Source: Rhizobium sp. 18065
Lineage (GTDB): Bacteria; Pseudomonadota; Alphaproteobacteria; Rhizobiales; Rhizobiaceae
Assembly: GCF_902706095.1 (NCBI RefSeq)
Contig: NZ_CACSJP010000007.1
Location: 124,001 to 188,000 of the forward strand
Length of the DNA stretch: 64,000 bases
Reading direction: 5' to 3'
Shown here: positions 28,509-36,407 of the stretch, piece by piece
Position numbering within the stretch: the first letter of the stretch is position 1
Layout of the letters: every line of letters begins with the position of its first letter
Made by a program: the position numbers and the translations under genes
The notes under the pieces: generated by a model
Databases searched by the model: none
The model's input: only the letters and a program-made list of their open reading frames with translations
What the model was told of the DNA's origin: nothing

Positions 28509-28922
28509 CTAATCGTCGCCCCAATCAGGTCCGGAACGCAGCTCATCGATGATGCGACGGTCCCGTTTGGTCGGGCGACCGGCTCCAGGCGCCCTTACTG
28601 CCTGTTCCATCGGCGTGAAGGCATCCTTCTTGATCGGCGGCGGACTGAGATCCTCATAGAGGTGCCGGGCCTCTTCATAGGGGCCACGCCTCTCACCGGG
28701 CAAGCGGACAACGAGGATCAGATCGCGTTCCGGCATGGCGATCTCAAGCCGGTCTCCCGGCTTGATCTGATAGCTCGGCTGACGCACGGACTGACCGTTG
28801 ACGCGCACCCGCCCGCCGGTCACGCGCTCCTGCGCCAGGCTGCGTGATTTTGTCACACGGGCAAAGAACAGCCACTTGTCGATGCGCTGACGCGAACCGC
28901 TTGGTGGCTGCTTTTCGTCCAT
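28509..28922 (-). CDS. hslR: S4-domain RNA-binding protein (HslR/Hsp15-like)
   Basis: 137 residues with an N-terminal S4 domain (RIDKWLFFARVTKSRSLAQ, then GGRVRVNGQSVRQPSYQIKPGD) as in heat-shock protein 15, which binds free 50S subunits carrying a nascent chain and helps recycle them. The C-terminus is Pro/Arg-rich. It starts 1 bp after the helicase stop codon, so it is coupled to it. Confidence 0.9.
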   Translation of the reverse strand: MDEKQPPSGSRQRIDKWLFFARVTKSRSLAQERVTGGRVRVNGQSVRQPSYQIKPGDRLEIAMPERDLILVVRLPGERRGPYEEARHLYEDLSPPPIKKDAFTPMEQAVRAPGAGRPTKRDRRIIDELRSGPDWGDD

Positions 28923-28923
28923 C

Positions 28924-31900
28924 TTACTTCTTCATCTGTTCCTTAAGGGCAGCGAGCTTGGCAAAGGGCGAATCCGGATCCACCGGTTTTTCCTTGCGCG
29001 GCGGCTTCGCCTCGAAACGGGCAGGCTGCGACTTGTTGTTGTCCCGCTCCGGACGTGGACCACGATCCTTGCGGTCCTGACGATCGCCGCGCTCTTGGCG
29101 ATCACCCTTGCCAGCATTGCCACGATTGTTGTTGTCGCGCGGCTTGCCGCCCTGACCCTGTCCGTTGCCCTGTTCGTTGCGACCACCGTCGCGTCGGCGA
29201 TCATCGCGACGGCCTTCGGTCTTGCCGTCGCCGGCTGGCGCACGCTGGCCCTGCGGGCGACGGTCGCCCGCCGGACGGGCGCCGCGCTGGTTGTCGCTAC
29301 GACCACCCGGACGCCAGAGCAGGACCGGCTTCGGCTCGGCAGGCGTCGCATCGGCGTCAGCAGTCGCACCATCTGCAGCCTCGATCGTCGCCACCGGCGC
29401 GTCGGCACCGGAGGCCTCGCCAACAGATGTTTCGCTGACGGCTTCCTGGGCTGCAGGTGCCTCGACAGCCGGTGCTTCAGCAGAAGCGTCCGCAGCGGCG
29501 TGATCAGCATCGTCGACGCTGTCGTCATCATTCTTTTCGGTAGCAGCTTCGGCAGCCGCAGGAGTTCCCGACGTCTGGGCCGCAAGGAAACCGGCTGCGT
29601 CTTCGGCAGACACGCTGTCGGCGCGATAGCCGAGACCCTTGAGGATCTCTTCCATGTCGTCCGGCGTCGCCCCAAGGATCGACAGCATGGCCGTCGTCGT
29701 GGTGAAGCGACGGCCGTCATAGGCGCCGTCCGGACGCGCCGGCGAACCGGGCTTCCACTGCAGCAGCGGACGGATCAGATCAGCCAGACGCTCGAGAATA
29801 TCGATACGCACCGCACGCTTGCCGAGGAATCGGAAACCGGCAAGCTTGTAGAACATCCGCTCATAGGTCGGGTCTGTAACGACGGATGTGCGACCTGCGG
29901 CCAGAACAGGAATGAGGTCGCCGTAGCCCGGCTTGTCCAGGCCGTCATATTTCAGCGCCCAGAGCAGCGAGATCAGTTCGGCCGGGGCAGGCTTCAGCAA
30001 CGCGGGCATGAAGATGTGGTAGGCGCCGAAGCGCACGCCGTAACGCCGCATCGAGGCACGACCGTCCTGATCCAGCGACTTGACGTCGTCGGAGACATCG
30101 CGGCGGAAAAGCACGCCCAGGTGTTCAACCAGCTGGAAGGCAAGCCCCTTGGCCAGACCCTGCAGATCCTCGGCACGCGACAGATCGTCAAGCGGCTTCA
30201 GGATGGTCGAGATATGATGGTTGACGAAGCGCTCGATACGCGCAGCGACATGATCGCGCGCGTTACCGGTCAACTGTTCGTCGGCCAGAAGGATTACCCG
30301 CGGATGCAGGATATGATCGGCGCCGGTCAGCTTCGCCACCGGATCGCCGACCCAGCGCACCAGTCCATCCGATCCGATGGCCAGATCGTTGTTGCCGGAG
30401 GCATGAAGCCGCGCAGCGCGCGCTTCGAATTCCAGCGCCATTGCCCGATGGGCAGCAGCCTGGATCGCCTTGGCATCCGAACCTTCGGCCCCGGAAATCG
30501 GCGTGAACCGGAAACCGGAGAGTTGTCCCATGGCATGCCCTTCAACAAAGACATCACCGTTCACACTGATTTCAGCTTCCAACATTGCATTCTCTCTCAA
30601 GCGCTTCATGAGCACAGATGTCCTGCGATCAACAAAGCGTTTCGTCAACCGTTCATGTAGCGCATCGGACAATCGGTCTTCGATTTCCCGCGTCTTTTCT
30701 TGCCAGTGTGTCGGATCGGCAAGCCAACCGGGCCGGTTCGACACATAAGTCCAAGTTCTGATCTGCGCGATTCGCGCAGAAAGTGTATCAATTTCCCCAT
30801 CGGTCCGATCGGCCCTGCGGACCTGTTCGGCAAGAAAATCTTCATTCACCGCGCCCTGACGAACCAGATCGAAAAACAGGCTCTGAATCAGGTCGGCATG
30901 CTGTGCGGGCGTAATACGCCGATAATCGGGCAGCGCACAGGCCTCCCACAACTTCTCGACCCGTTCGGGGCGATTGGCAAGGTCTATGACCTCGGGATAT
31001 CGCGCCAGAAACTCAAGCGCCTGCTGGTCGATGGCCGGCAAGGCCCGCGTCAGCCCTCCGACCTTCGGCGCCGTATCCAGGCTGCGCTGCAGCGCTGCCA
31101 CCGAGGAATAGTCGAAATGTGACGTGCGCCATTGCAAGACCTTGACCGGATCGAACTGGTGCGCTTCCAGCCGCTCGACCAGTTCCTCATCGAACGGATC
31201 AACACGGCCGGTGACGCCGAAGGTACCATCCTTGAGATGCCGCCCGGCGCGACCGGCGATCTGCCCAAGCTCGCCGGCATTCAGATTGCGGAACTGGAAA
31301 CCGTCGAATTTGCGATCCTGGGCGAAAGCCACATGGTCGACGTCGAGGTTCAGCCCCATGCCGATGGCATCGGTTGCGACCAGGTATTCGACATCGCCTT
31401 CCTGATAGAGCCCGACCTGTGCATTGCGGGTGCGTGGGCTGAGCGCGCCGAGTACGACGGCAGCACCGCCCCGCTGACGGCGGATCAACTCGGCGATGGC
31501 GTAGACTTCATCGGCAGAGAAAGCCACGATCGCGGTGCGTTGCGGCAACCGCGTGATCTTCTTCTGTCCGGCATAAAACAGCTGCGACAGTCTTGGCCGC
31601 TCGACGATGGTAATGCCCGGCAGCAACTGGATCAGGATCTGCTTCATTGTTGCCGAGCCGAGCAACAGGGTCTCGTCGCGTCCGCGCAGATGCAAAAGCC
31701 GATCGGTAAAGATATGGCCGCGCTCGAGATCGCCGGCGAGCTGGATTTCGTCGATCGCCACGAAAGACGCTTTGGTTTCGCGCGGCATGGCCTCGACAGT
31801 GCAAACCGAAAAGCGCGCATTCGGCGGCGAGATCTTTTCCTCGCCGGTCACCAGGGCAACATTTTGAACGCCGACGCGCTCGACCACCCGGGTATAGACC

Positions 31901-32034
31901 TCGCGGGCAAGCAGCCGCAACGGCAGTCCGATGATCCCCGATCCATGCGCAACCATGCGCTCGATGGCGAAATGGGTTTTGCCCGTATTCGTTGGCCCCA
32001 GCACGGCTGTCACGCTGCGGCCACTCAGGATCAT
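28924..32034 (-). CDS. SUV3/MgpS-like ATP-dependent RNA/DNA helicase
   Basis: 1,036 residues. Walker A GPTNTGKT (13-20), a DEIQ Walker B (D95-Q98), then motif V ATDAIGMGLNLDVD and motif VI GQIAGRAGRH identify an SF2 helicase closest to the mitochondrial degradosome helicase SUV3 and rhizobial MgpS-like proteins. After the core come a SUV3-type C-terminal region, an acidic Ala-rich linker (about 845-900) and a strongly basic Arg/Gly/Asn/Gln-rich tail of about 130 residues likely to bind RNA. The ATG at 32034 has no ribosome site; a TTG at 32049 with GGAG six bases upstream is a real alternative. It heads the helicase-hslR unit. Confidence 0.88.
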   Translation of the reverse strand: MILSGRSVTAVLGPTNTGKTHFAIERMVAHGSGIIGLPLRLLAREVYTRVVERVGVQNVALVTGEEKISPPNARFSVCTVEAMPRETKASFVAIDEIQLAGDLERGHIFTDRLLHLRGRDETLLLGSATMKQILIQLLPGITIVERPRLSQLFYAGQKKITRLPQRTAIVAFSADEVYAIAELIRRQRGGAAVVLGALSPRTRNAQVGLYQEGDVEYLVATDAIGMGLNLDVDHVAFAQDRKFDGFQFRNLNAGELGQIAGRAGRHLKDGTFGVTGRVDPFDEELVERLEAHQFDPVKVLQWRTSHFDYSSVAALQRSLDTAPKVGGLTRALPAIDQQALEFLARYPEVIDLANRPERVEKLWEACALPDYRRITPAQHADLIQSLFFDLVRQGAVNEDFLAEQVRRADRTDGEIDTLSARIAQIRTWTYVSNRPGWLADPTHWQEKTREIEDRLSDALHERLTKRFVDRRTSVLMKRLRENAMLEAEISVNGDVFVEGHAMGQLSGFRFTPISGAEGSDAKAIQAAAHRAMALEFEARAARLHASGNNDLAIGSDGLVRWVGDPVAKLTGADHILHPRVILLADEQLTGNARDHVAARIERFVNHHISTILKPLDDLSRAEDLQGLAKGLAFQLVEHLGVLFRRDVSDDVKSLDQDGRASMRRYGVRFGAYHIFMPALLKPAPAELISLLWALKYDGLDKPGYGDLIPVLAAGRTSVVTDPTYERMFYKLAGFRFLGKRAVRIDILERLADLIRPLLQWKPGSPARPDGAYDGRRFTTTTAMLSILGATPDDMEEILKGLGYRADSVSAEDAAGFLAAQTSGTPAAAEAATEKNDDDSVDDADHAAADASAEAPAVEAPAAQEAVSETSVGEASGADAPVATIEAADGATADADATPAEPKPVLLWRPGGRSDNQRGARPAGDRRPQGQRAPAGDGKTEGRRDDRRRDGGRNEQGNGQGQGGKPRDNNNRGNAGKGDRQERGDRQDRKDRGPRPERDNNKSQPARFEAKPPRKEKPVDPDSPFAKLAALKEQMKK

Positions 32035-32424
32035 GGGTTGGGTATTCAACGACCGCTCCGATTCACAGGGCCGCCGTACCAAAGGGGGTGACGACCCTGG
32101 GCAACAAATGGCGACGAAGTGCACCAAAGGCAAGCCGCTTGTCGCACGCGCCCGGAAAAACCCGGCAAACCCTTGATCAGAATCATTTTTTTGCGCGCAA
32201 ATTAACCGGTGGAACAGTGGGCGAACGAATCAGCGACGAATCACAGACTCGGACGGATTCAGGATTTGTTCACGGCTATATATCGGTCTGCTTTGTCCTA
32301 TTACCCACCATATCCTGAATCGGCAGAATCGGCACTCCGGCCTGAAACAGGCCGATGTTAACGTGTTCCAGCGACGGAACCTCGGCTCGGATCTCCGCGT
32401 TTAGTCAGCCGAGGTATCGCTGAG
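32035..32424. other. 390-bp divergent spacer rich in GANTC sites
   Basis: Between the helicase (minus) and the hydrolase (plus). No gene is apparent. It contains GANTC sites at 32060, 32180, 32227, 32238, 32246, 32256, 32317 and 32326, an 82-bp element related to one at 33925 (see repeat features), a 6-bp hairpin (GGCCTG AAA CAGGCC, 32339-32353) and a TTAAC at 32358. It should hold the promoters of both flanking genes. Confidence 0.75.
32202..32283 (+). repeat. 82-bp intergenic element, copy A
   Basis: Gap-free match to copy B at 33925 (58 of 82 positions by my hand alignment). Order: TTAACC, 15-bp variable spacer, the GAACGAATCRGCGACGAATC core plus RCRGAC, a variable 16 bp, TTTGTTCAC, then GSCTAKATAT. 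Copy A contains four GANTC sites in 34 bp. The terminal GGCTATATAT resembles the rhizobial -10 consensus CTATAT. Confidence 0.7.
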
Positions 32425-33498
32425 ATGACACTGACACTCCCACCTGCAGAATGGATTAGCCGCAAACGCGATGGCGAGGACTTCGTGCTGCTGCACGGCA
32501 TGGTCATGGCACCGGCGTTCTGGCATGCCTATGCACCGGAGATAACCCGTCAAGGTCGGACCGCAGCCTATCCCCTTCCCGGCCACCATCCGTGGAGTCT
32601 CGACGCTCCCGGCGAGCCCATCACGCGACAGAAAGTGACCGAGGCGCTGGCGGCGGCGATACGCCGCGATTTCGGCAGTCGTCCGGTGACATTGATTGGT
32701 CACTCGACCGGTGGATTCGTGTCCCTGCTTCTCGCCCTTGACCATCCGGAACTGGTTCAGTCTGTGATCCTGATGGGTGCCTTTGCCTGCGGGCGTTTCG
32801 AGGGGCAAGAGCGACTGGCAGCGCGATTGCTGCGCCTCCCGCACATGGGACCCTATCTGTTTCGCCAGTTCTTTCGTCGCTGGATCTCGACCAGCGACCA
32901 GTTTCGCTGGGGCTCTGTCGAATGCGTCTACGACAAGTCGTGCCCCTGGGAAGATGATCATGCGCGCGTCGCCATGGAGAAAGTCCGCGAAAATCTGTTG
33001 CGCGGCCGTTCGGAAGACATCGCGGCCTGTATCCGGTTCATGTCTGGAACGAGCCTCTTGTCGGACCTGCAGCAGCTGCGCCTGCCAGTCCTCAATCTCG
33101 TGGGCGCCAATGATGCGATTGTCCCGCCGGCGCACCAGTTGCGCGTCTCGAAGCTTCTGCCCCAGGCGCAAACCGTCATCTTCAGCGCATGCGGCCATCT
33201 GCCGATGGTCGAGCATCAGACGCAGACCGACAGGATCGTGGAAAGCTTTATCCACGCCCGCCGGTCGAAGTTCACTCTGCCATCCCTTCGCAAAGCCGCT
33301 GACAATCTCATGCCGAACCATCTCGACAGATTGCTCAACGCTCTTGCAAACCCAATGGAACAAATCAAAGCCGGAGACGTTCAACCAGCACAGAACACAA
33401 TGTTTCCCATAGGCTTAGGAGAGGCCCCTAATGAGCACCATTCTTGTCGTCATTCTTATTCTTCTGCTGATCGGCGCTCTGCCGAACTGGGGTCATAG
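32425..33498 (+). CDS. Alpha/beta hydrolase
   Basis: 357 residues with a complete catalytic triad: nucleophile Ser in LIGHSTGGFVSLL (about 92-104), Asp in VGANDAIVPP, and His in ACGHLPMVEH. An oxyanion-hole stretch VLLHGMVMAPAFWH is at about 20-34. The fold ends near residue 285; the last 70 residues, with QIKAGDVQPAQN and an unstructured tail, look non-conserved, and the final 68 bp overlap the DUF3309 gene in another frame. Substrate unknown; esterase, lipase or haloperoxidase-like chemistry is possible. The lack of an N-terminal signal suggests a cytosolic enzyme. Confidence 0.85.
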   Translation: MTLTLPPAEWISRKRDGEDFVLLHGMVMAPAFWHAYAPEITRQGRTAAYPLPGHHPWSLDAPGEPITRQKVTEALAAAIRRDFGSRPVTLIGHSTGGFVSLLLALDHPELVQSVILMGAFACGRFEGQERLAARLLRLPHMGPYLFRQFFRRWISTSDQFRWGSVECVYDKSCPWEDDHARVAMEKVRENLLRGRSEDIAACIRFMSGTSLLSDLQQLRLPVLNLVGANDAIVPPAHQLRVSKLLPQAQTVIFSACGHLPMVEHQTQTDRIVESFIHARRSKFTLPSLRKAADNLMPNHLDRLLNALANPMEQIKAGDVQPAQNTMFPIGLGEAPNEHHSCRHSYSSADRRSAELGS

Positions 33499-33583
33499 TC
33501 GCAGCTGGGGTTACGGCCCGTCTGGCGGCTTGGGTCTGGTACTTCTCATCCTCATCATCCTGATGCTGATGGGCCGAATCTAA
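33431..33583 (+). CDS. DUF3309 family hydrophobic miniprotein
   Basis: A 50-residue protein reading MSTILVVILILLLIGALP, then a short WGHSRSWGYGPSGGLG loop and a second hydrophobic run ending LILMLMGRI-like (LIILMLMGRI). Two membrane helices with a Trp/Tyr/Gly-rich hairpin loop are the DUF3309 pattern, common in rhizobia and often stress-induced. AGGAGAGG lies 8 bp before the ATG, a strong ribosome site. It overlaps the hydrolase 3' end by 68 bp in a different frame and is 27 bp before the lipoprotein gene, so all three are probably co-transcribed. Confidence 0.88.
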   Translation: MSTILVVILILLLIGALPNWGHSRSWGYGPSGGLGLVLLILIILMLMGRI

Positions 33584-33610
33584 CGCGACGTCGTCGAAAG
33601 GACTTAGACA

Positions 33611-33865
33611 ATGAAAAAGACCCTTCTTGCACTGGCATTGATTGCCCCGCTTGCTTCCTGCACCGCCACCGAGCGTGGCGCCTCGATCGGCGCAGCGTCG
33701 GGTGCCGTGATCGGCGGCGTGGCGACCGGTAATGTTCGTGGCGCAGCCGTCGGCGCAGCCGTTGGTGGTGTTGCAGGTGCCCTGATCGGCAATTCGCAGG
33801 AACGCGCTGGCTACTGCGTCTACCGCGACCGTTATGGCCGGACCTACGAAGCACGCTGCCGCTAA
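33611..33865 (+). CDS. Small glycine-zipper lipoprotein
   Basis: 84 residues. The signal peptide MKKTLLALALIAPLASC ends in lipobox LASC with Cys17 as the lipidation site. The mature part has a glycine-zipper run of GAASGAVIGGVATGN and GAAVGAAVGGVAGALIG, then a CVYRDRYGRTYEARC tail with two Cys that may form a disulphide. Such proteins sit in the outer membrane, resembling YmgG/OmpA-linked osmotic lipoproteins. It ends a likely three-gene operon with a strong terminator. Confidence 0.88.
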   Translation: MKKTLLALALIAPLASCTATERGASIGAASGAVIGGVATGNVRGAAVGAAVGGVAGALIGNSQERAGYCVYRDRYGRTYEARCR

Positions 33866-33881
33866 GTCGGAAGCGACAGAC

Positions 33882-33915
33882 AAAGCCGCCAAACCTGGGT
33901 TTGGCGGCTTTTTTG
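33882..33915 (+). terminator. Rho-independent terminator of the lipoprotein gene
   Basis: A 13-bp perfect stem (AAAGCCGCCAAAC, 33882-33894, with 33899-33911) around a CTGG loop, followed by a T run. 16 bp past the stop codon. Confidence 0.92.
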
Positions 33916-33924
33916 TGCCCGGAA

Positions 33925-34006
33925 TTAACCTCTTGGTCAAAGCCGGAACGAATCGGCGACGAATCGCGGACGCAACGGGTTTCCTGGTTTGTTCACCGCT
34001 AGATAT
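33925..34006 (+). repeat. 82-bp intergenic element, copy B
   Basis: Colinear with copy A at 32202. Here it lies between convergent genes (lipoprotein and phbB), just after the terminator. It has two GANTC sites (33950, 33961), TTTGTTCAC at 33988-33996 and GCTAGATAT at the end. A TTAACCAT, the CtrA half-site consensus, follows at 34024-34031. Confidence 0.7.
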
Positions 34007-34069
34007 TGTGAAATAACAATTACTTAACCATAGGAAACGGTGGATATTAGTCGTTTGGATGCAGGCGTC

Positions 34070-34098
34070 TGCTGCCAATCGTTAATGGATCGGCAGCA
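34070..34098 (-). other. Stem-loop immediately downstream of phbB
   Basis: Arms 34070-34080 (TGCTGCCAATC) and 34088-34098 pair over 11 bp with one mismatch and a 7-nt loop, 9 bp past the phbB stop. No T tract follows on the minus strand, so it is either a transcript-stabilising hairpin or part of an undetected transcript. Confidence 0.5.
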
Positions 34099-34106
34099 CA
34101 TCGCCT

Positions 34107-34832
34107 TCAGACGAAGAACTGCCCGCCATTGGCAGAGAGCGTCGAACCGGTGATGAAACCCGCATCGTCGGATGCCAGAAAGACCACGCAGCGGGCGATT
34201 TCCTCCGGCTCACCCAGGCGACCGACCGGGATCTGCGGAATGATCCGCTCGTTTAGCACCTTTTCCGGGATAGCCCTCACCATCTCGGTGCCGATATAAC
34301 CGGGGCAGATCGCATTGACGGTGATGCCCTTGGCAGCCCCCTCCTGCGCCAGTGACTTGGTGAAGCCAAGATCGCCGGCCTTGGCCGCCGAATAATTGGC
34401 CTGACCCATCTGGCCCTTCTGGCCGTTGATCGAGGAAATATTGATGACGCGGCCGAAATTGCGGTCGCGCATGCCGGTCCAGACCGGATGCGTCATGTTG
34501 AAGAGACCGGTGAGATTGGTGTTCATCACCTCGTTCCACTGGTCCGGCGTCATCTTGTGAAACATCGCGTCACGGGTGATGCCGGCATTATTGACCAGCA
34601 CCTCGACCGGACCTAGAGCGGCCTCGACCGAGGCGATACCGTCGACGCAGGACTGGTAGACGGAGACATCCCACTTGAACACGGGAATGCCCGTTTCCGC
34701 CTCAAAGGCCTTGGCCTTCTCGTCATTGCCGGCATAGTTTGCCGCAACCTTGTAGCCTGCGGCCTTGAGTGCGACGGAGATGGCCGCGCCGATGCCGCGC
34801 GTACCACCCGTTACCAAAGCGACTCTGCTCAT
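34107..34832 (-). CDS. phbB: Acetoacetyl-CoA reductase
   Basis: 241 residues, an NADPH-dependent SDR: VTGGTRGIGAA, NNAGITRDAMFHKM and active site YSAAKAG with conserved Ser in NISSINGQKGQMG. The NNAGITRD and QKGQMGQANY motifs are specific for PhbB/FabG-like acetoacetyl-CoA reductases. It reduces acetoacetyl-CoA to (R)-3-hydroxybutyryl-CoA, the monomer of PHB. GGAGGAAG precedes the ATG at 34832. It lies 166 bp downstream of phbA on the same strand, so the pair is likely one operon. Confidence 0.95.
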   Translation of the reverse strand: MSRVALVTGGTRGIGAAISVALKAAGYKVAANYAGNDEKAKAFEAETGIPVFKWDVSVYQSCVDGIASVEAALGPVEVLVNNAGITRDAMFHKMTPDQWNEVMNTNLTGLFNMTHPVWTGMRDRNFGRVINISSINGQKGQMGQANYSAAKAGDLGFTKSLAQEGAAKGITVNAICPGYIGTEMVRAIPEKVLNERIIPQIPVGRLGEPEEIARCVVFLASDDAGFITGSTLSANGGQFFV

Positions 34833-34998
34833 ATCTTCCTCCCCATGTTGTTCTGGATTTTCTGGCAAAATTTGGCAGCGTGGTTCCCGTCACCCTGCGC
34901 GCAGATCAGCGGTCCCGGCGTCAACCGGGACGAACTCATTTTCCGATGAGGATGCGGGAGGCCATGCCCTCGCACGTCATGCCTTCGCTCGCCAGGCG

Positions 34999-36180
34999 TC
35001 AGAGAGCTTCGAGACACATGGCGACACCCATGCCGCCGCCGATGCACAGGGTTGCAAGACCCTTCTTGGCGCCGCGGCGCTTCATCTCGAACAAAAGCGT
35101 GTTGAGGACGCGTGCACCCGACGCACCGACCGGATGGCCGATCGCGATCGCACCACCATTGACGTTGACGATCGACGTGTCCCAGCCGAGATCCTTGTTT
35201 ACCGCACAAGCCTGCGCTGCGAAGGCCTCGTTGGCTTCGACCAAGTCGAGATCGGTAACTTTCCACCCGGCACGCTCCAATGCCTTGCGCGATGCAGGGA
35301 TAGGGCCCGTGCCCATGATCCGCGGATCGACGCCGGCCGTGGCCCAGGACACGATCCGGGCAAGCGGTGCAATGCCACGACGCGAAGCCTCCGCCTCGGT
35401 CATCAAGAGGGTTGCCGCTGCGCCGTCATTGAGGCCGGACGCGTTGCCCGCGGTCACTGTGCCTTCCTTGTCGAAGGCCGGCTTCAGCTTGGTCATGCTT
35501 TCCATCGTCGCACCAAGACGGATGTATTCGTCCGCATCGACGGTCACGTCACCCTTGCGGCCAGGCACGATGACAGGCACGATTTCATCCTTGAACCGGC
35601 CGGCGGCCTGGGCTGCCTCGGCCTTGTTCTGCGAGCCAAGCGCGAATGCATCCTGCTCGTCGCGCGAAAGCTGCCACTGGCGGGCAACATTCTCGGCAGT
35701 GGTCCCCATGTGATAACCGTAGAACGCATCGGTCAGGCCATCCTTGATCATGGTATCGACCATCTTCAGGTCACCCATCTTGGTGCCGCCGCGCAGATGC
35801 GCGCAATGTGGTGCCATCGACATCGATTCCTGGCCGCCGGCGATGATGATCTTGGCATCACCGGTTGCAATCTGCTGCATGCCGAGCGCCACGGCACGAA
35901 GGCCCGAGCCACAAAGCTGGTTCAGGCCCCAGGCCGTTGCTTCCTGTGGGATGCCCGCTTTCATGGCCGCCTGGCGGGCCGGGTTCTGCCCCTGGCCAGC
36001 GGTCAGGATCTGGCCGAGAATGACTTCATCGACTTCCGCCGCTTCGACACCCGCACGCTCCAGCACGGCCTTGATGGCAACCGCGCCCAGATCATGGGCC
36101 GAAACGGTGGCAAAAGCACCATTGAAGGAACCGACCGCAGTTCTGGCCGCGCTGGCGATCACGATGGATTGGCTGCTCAT
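34999..36180 (-). CDS. phbA: Acetyl-CoA C-acetyltransferase (beta-ketothiolase)
   Basis: 393 residues with all thiolase residues: acyl-accepting Cys in [11 protein letters not shown], His in [17 protein letters not shown] and second Cys in [12 protein letters not shown]. It condenses two acetyl-CoA to acetoacetyl-CoA, the first step of PHB synthesis. The start at [10 protein letters not shown] follows a GGAGGAGAC ribosome site. It diverges from phaR, whose product likely controls it through the 227-bp spacer between them. Confidence 0.96.
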   Translation of the reverse strand: MSSQSIVIASAARTAVGSFNGAFATVSAHDLGAVAIKAVLERAGVEAAEVDEVILGQILTAGQGQNPARQAAMKAGIPQEATAWGLNQLCGSGLRAVALGMQQIATGDAKIIIAGGQESMSMAPHCAHLRGGTKMGDLKMVDTMIKDGLTDAFYGYHMGTTAENVARQWQLSRDEQDAFALGSQNKAEAAQAAGRFKDEIVPVIVPGRKGDVTVDADEYIRLGATMESMTKLKPAFDKEGTVTAGNASGLNDGAAATLLMTEAEASRRGIAPLARIVSWATAGVDPRIMGTGPIPASRKALERAGWKVTDLDLVEANEAFAAQACAVNKDLGWDTSIVNVNGGAIAIGHPVGASGARVLNTLLFEMKRRGAKKGLATLCIGGGMGVAMCLEAL

Positions 36181-36308
36181 GGGACGTCTCCTCCAGTTTA
36201 TCGATCTTTCGCAAGAACCTGACAAAGGTTTCATCCGGTGTCAAACGGGATCGCAGCGCCGCATTCGTTCTTTGGTTGCAACCTGCTGACATTCGTCAAA
36301 TGCGCTTC

Positions 36309-36319
36309 GTGCAATGCAC
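36309..36319. promoter_or_regulatory. Candidate PhaR operator between phbA and phaR
   Basis: GTGCAATGCAC is a perfect 11-bp palindrome in a TGC-rich stretch (36252-36319) of the divergent spacer. PhaR of Paracoccus recognises TGC-rich inverted sites (established knowledge), so this is a plausible operator. Function here is inferred. Confidence 0.45.
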
Positions 36320-36407
36320 AAAGAGATTGTCACCAGCCTTCTTTTGCGCTTACATTCTCGACGGGAAGAGCAAAAATTAACCAAAAACGACGGGTTAGGA
36401 GACAGAC

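Noticed and set aside
32212-32226. GAAC-N7-GAAC, the alphaproteobacterial LexA (SOS) box pattern, inside copy A
   Set aside because: A match of this short pattern is expected about once or twice per window by chance, and copy B has lost the first half-site despite conserving the element.
32401-33384. 327-codon minus-strand frame opposite the alpha/beta hydrolase
   Set aside because: The plus strand has a full catalytic triad; the minus frame has no recognisable domain.
32180-34031. GANTC, TTAACC and DnaA-like TTGTTCAC together as a replication origin
   Set aside because: TTTGTTCAC is only a weak DnaA-box match, no AT-rich unwinding zone or array of boxes is present, and typical origin neighbours (hemE, parAB, repABC, dnaA) are absent.
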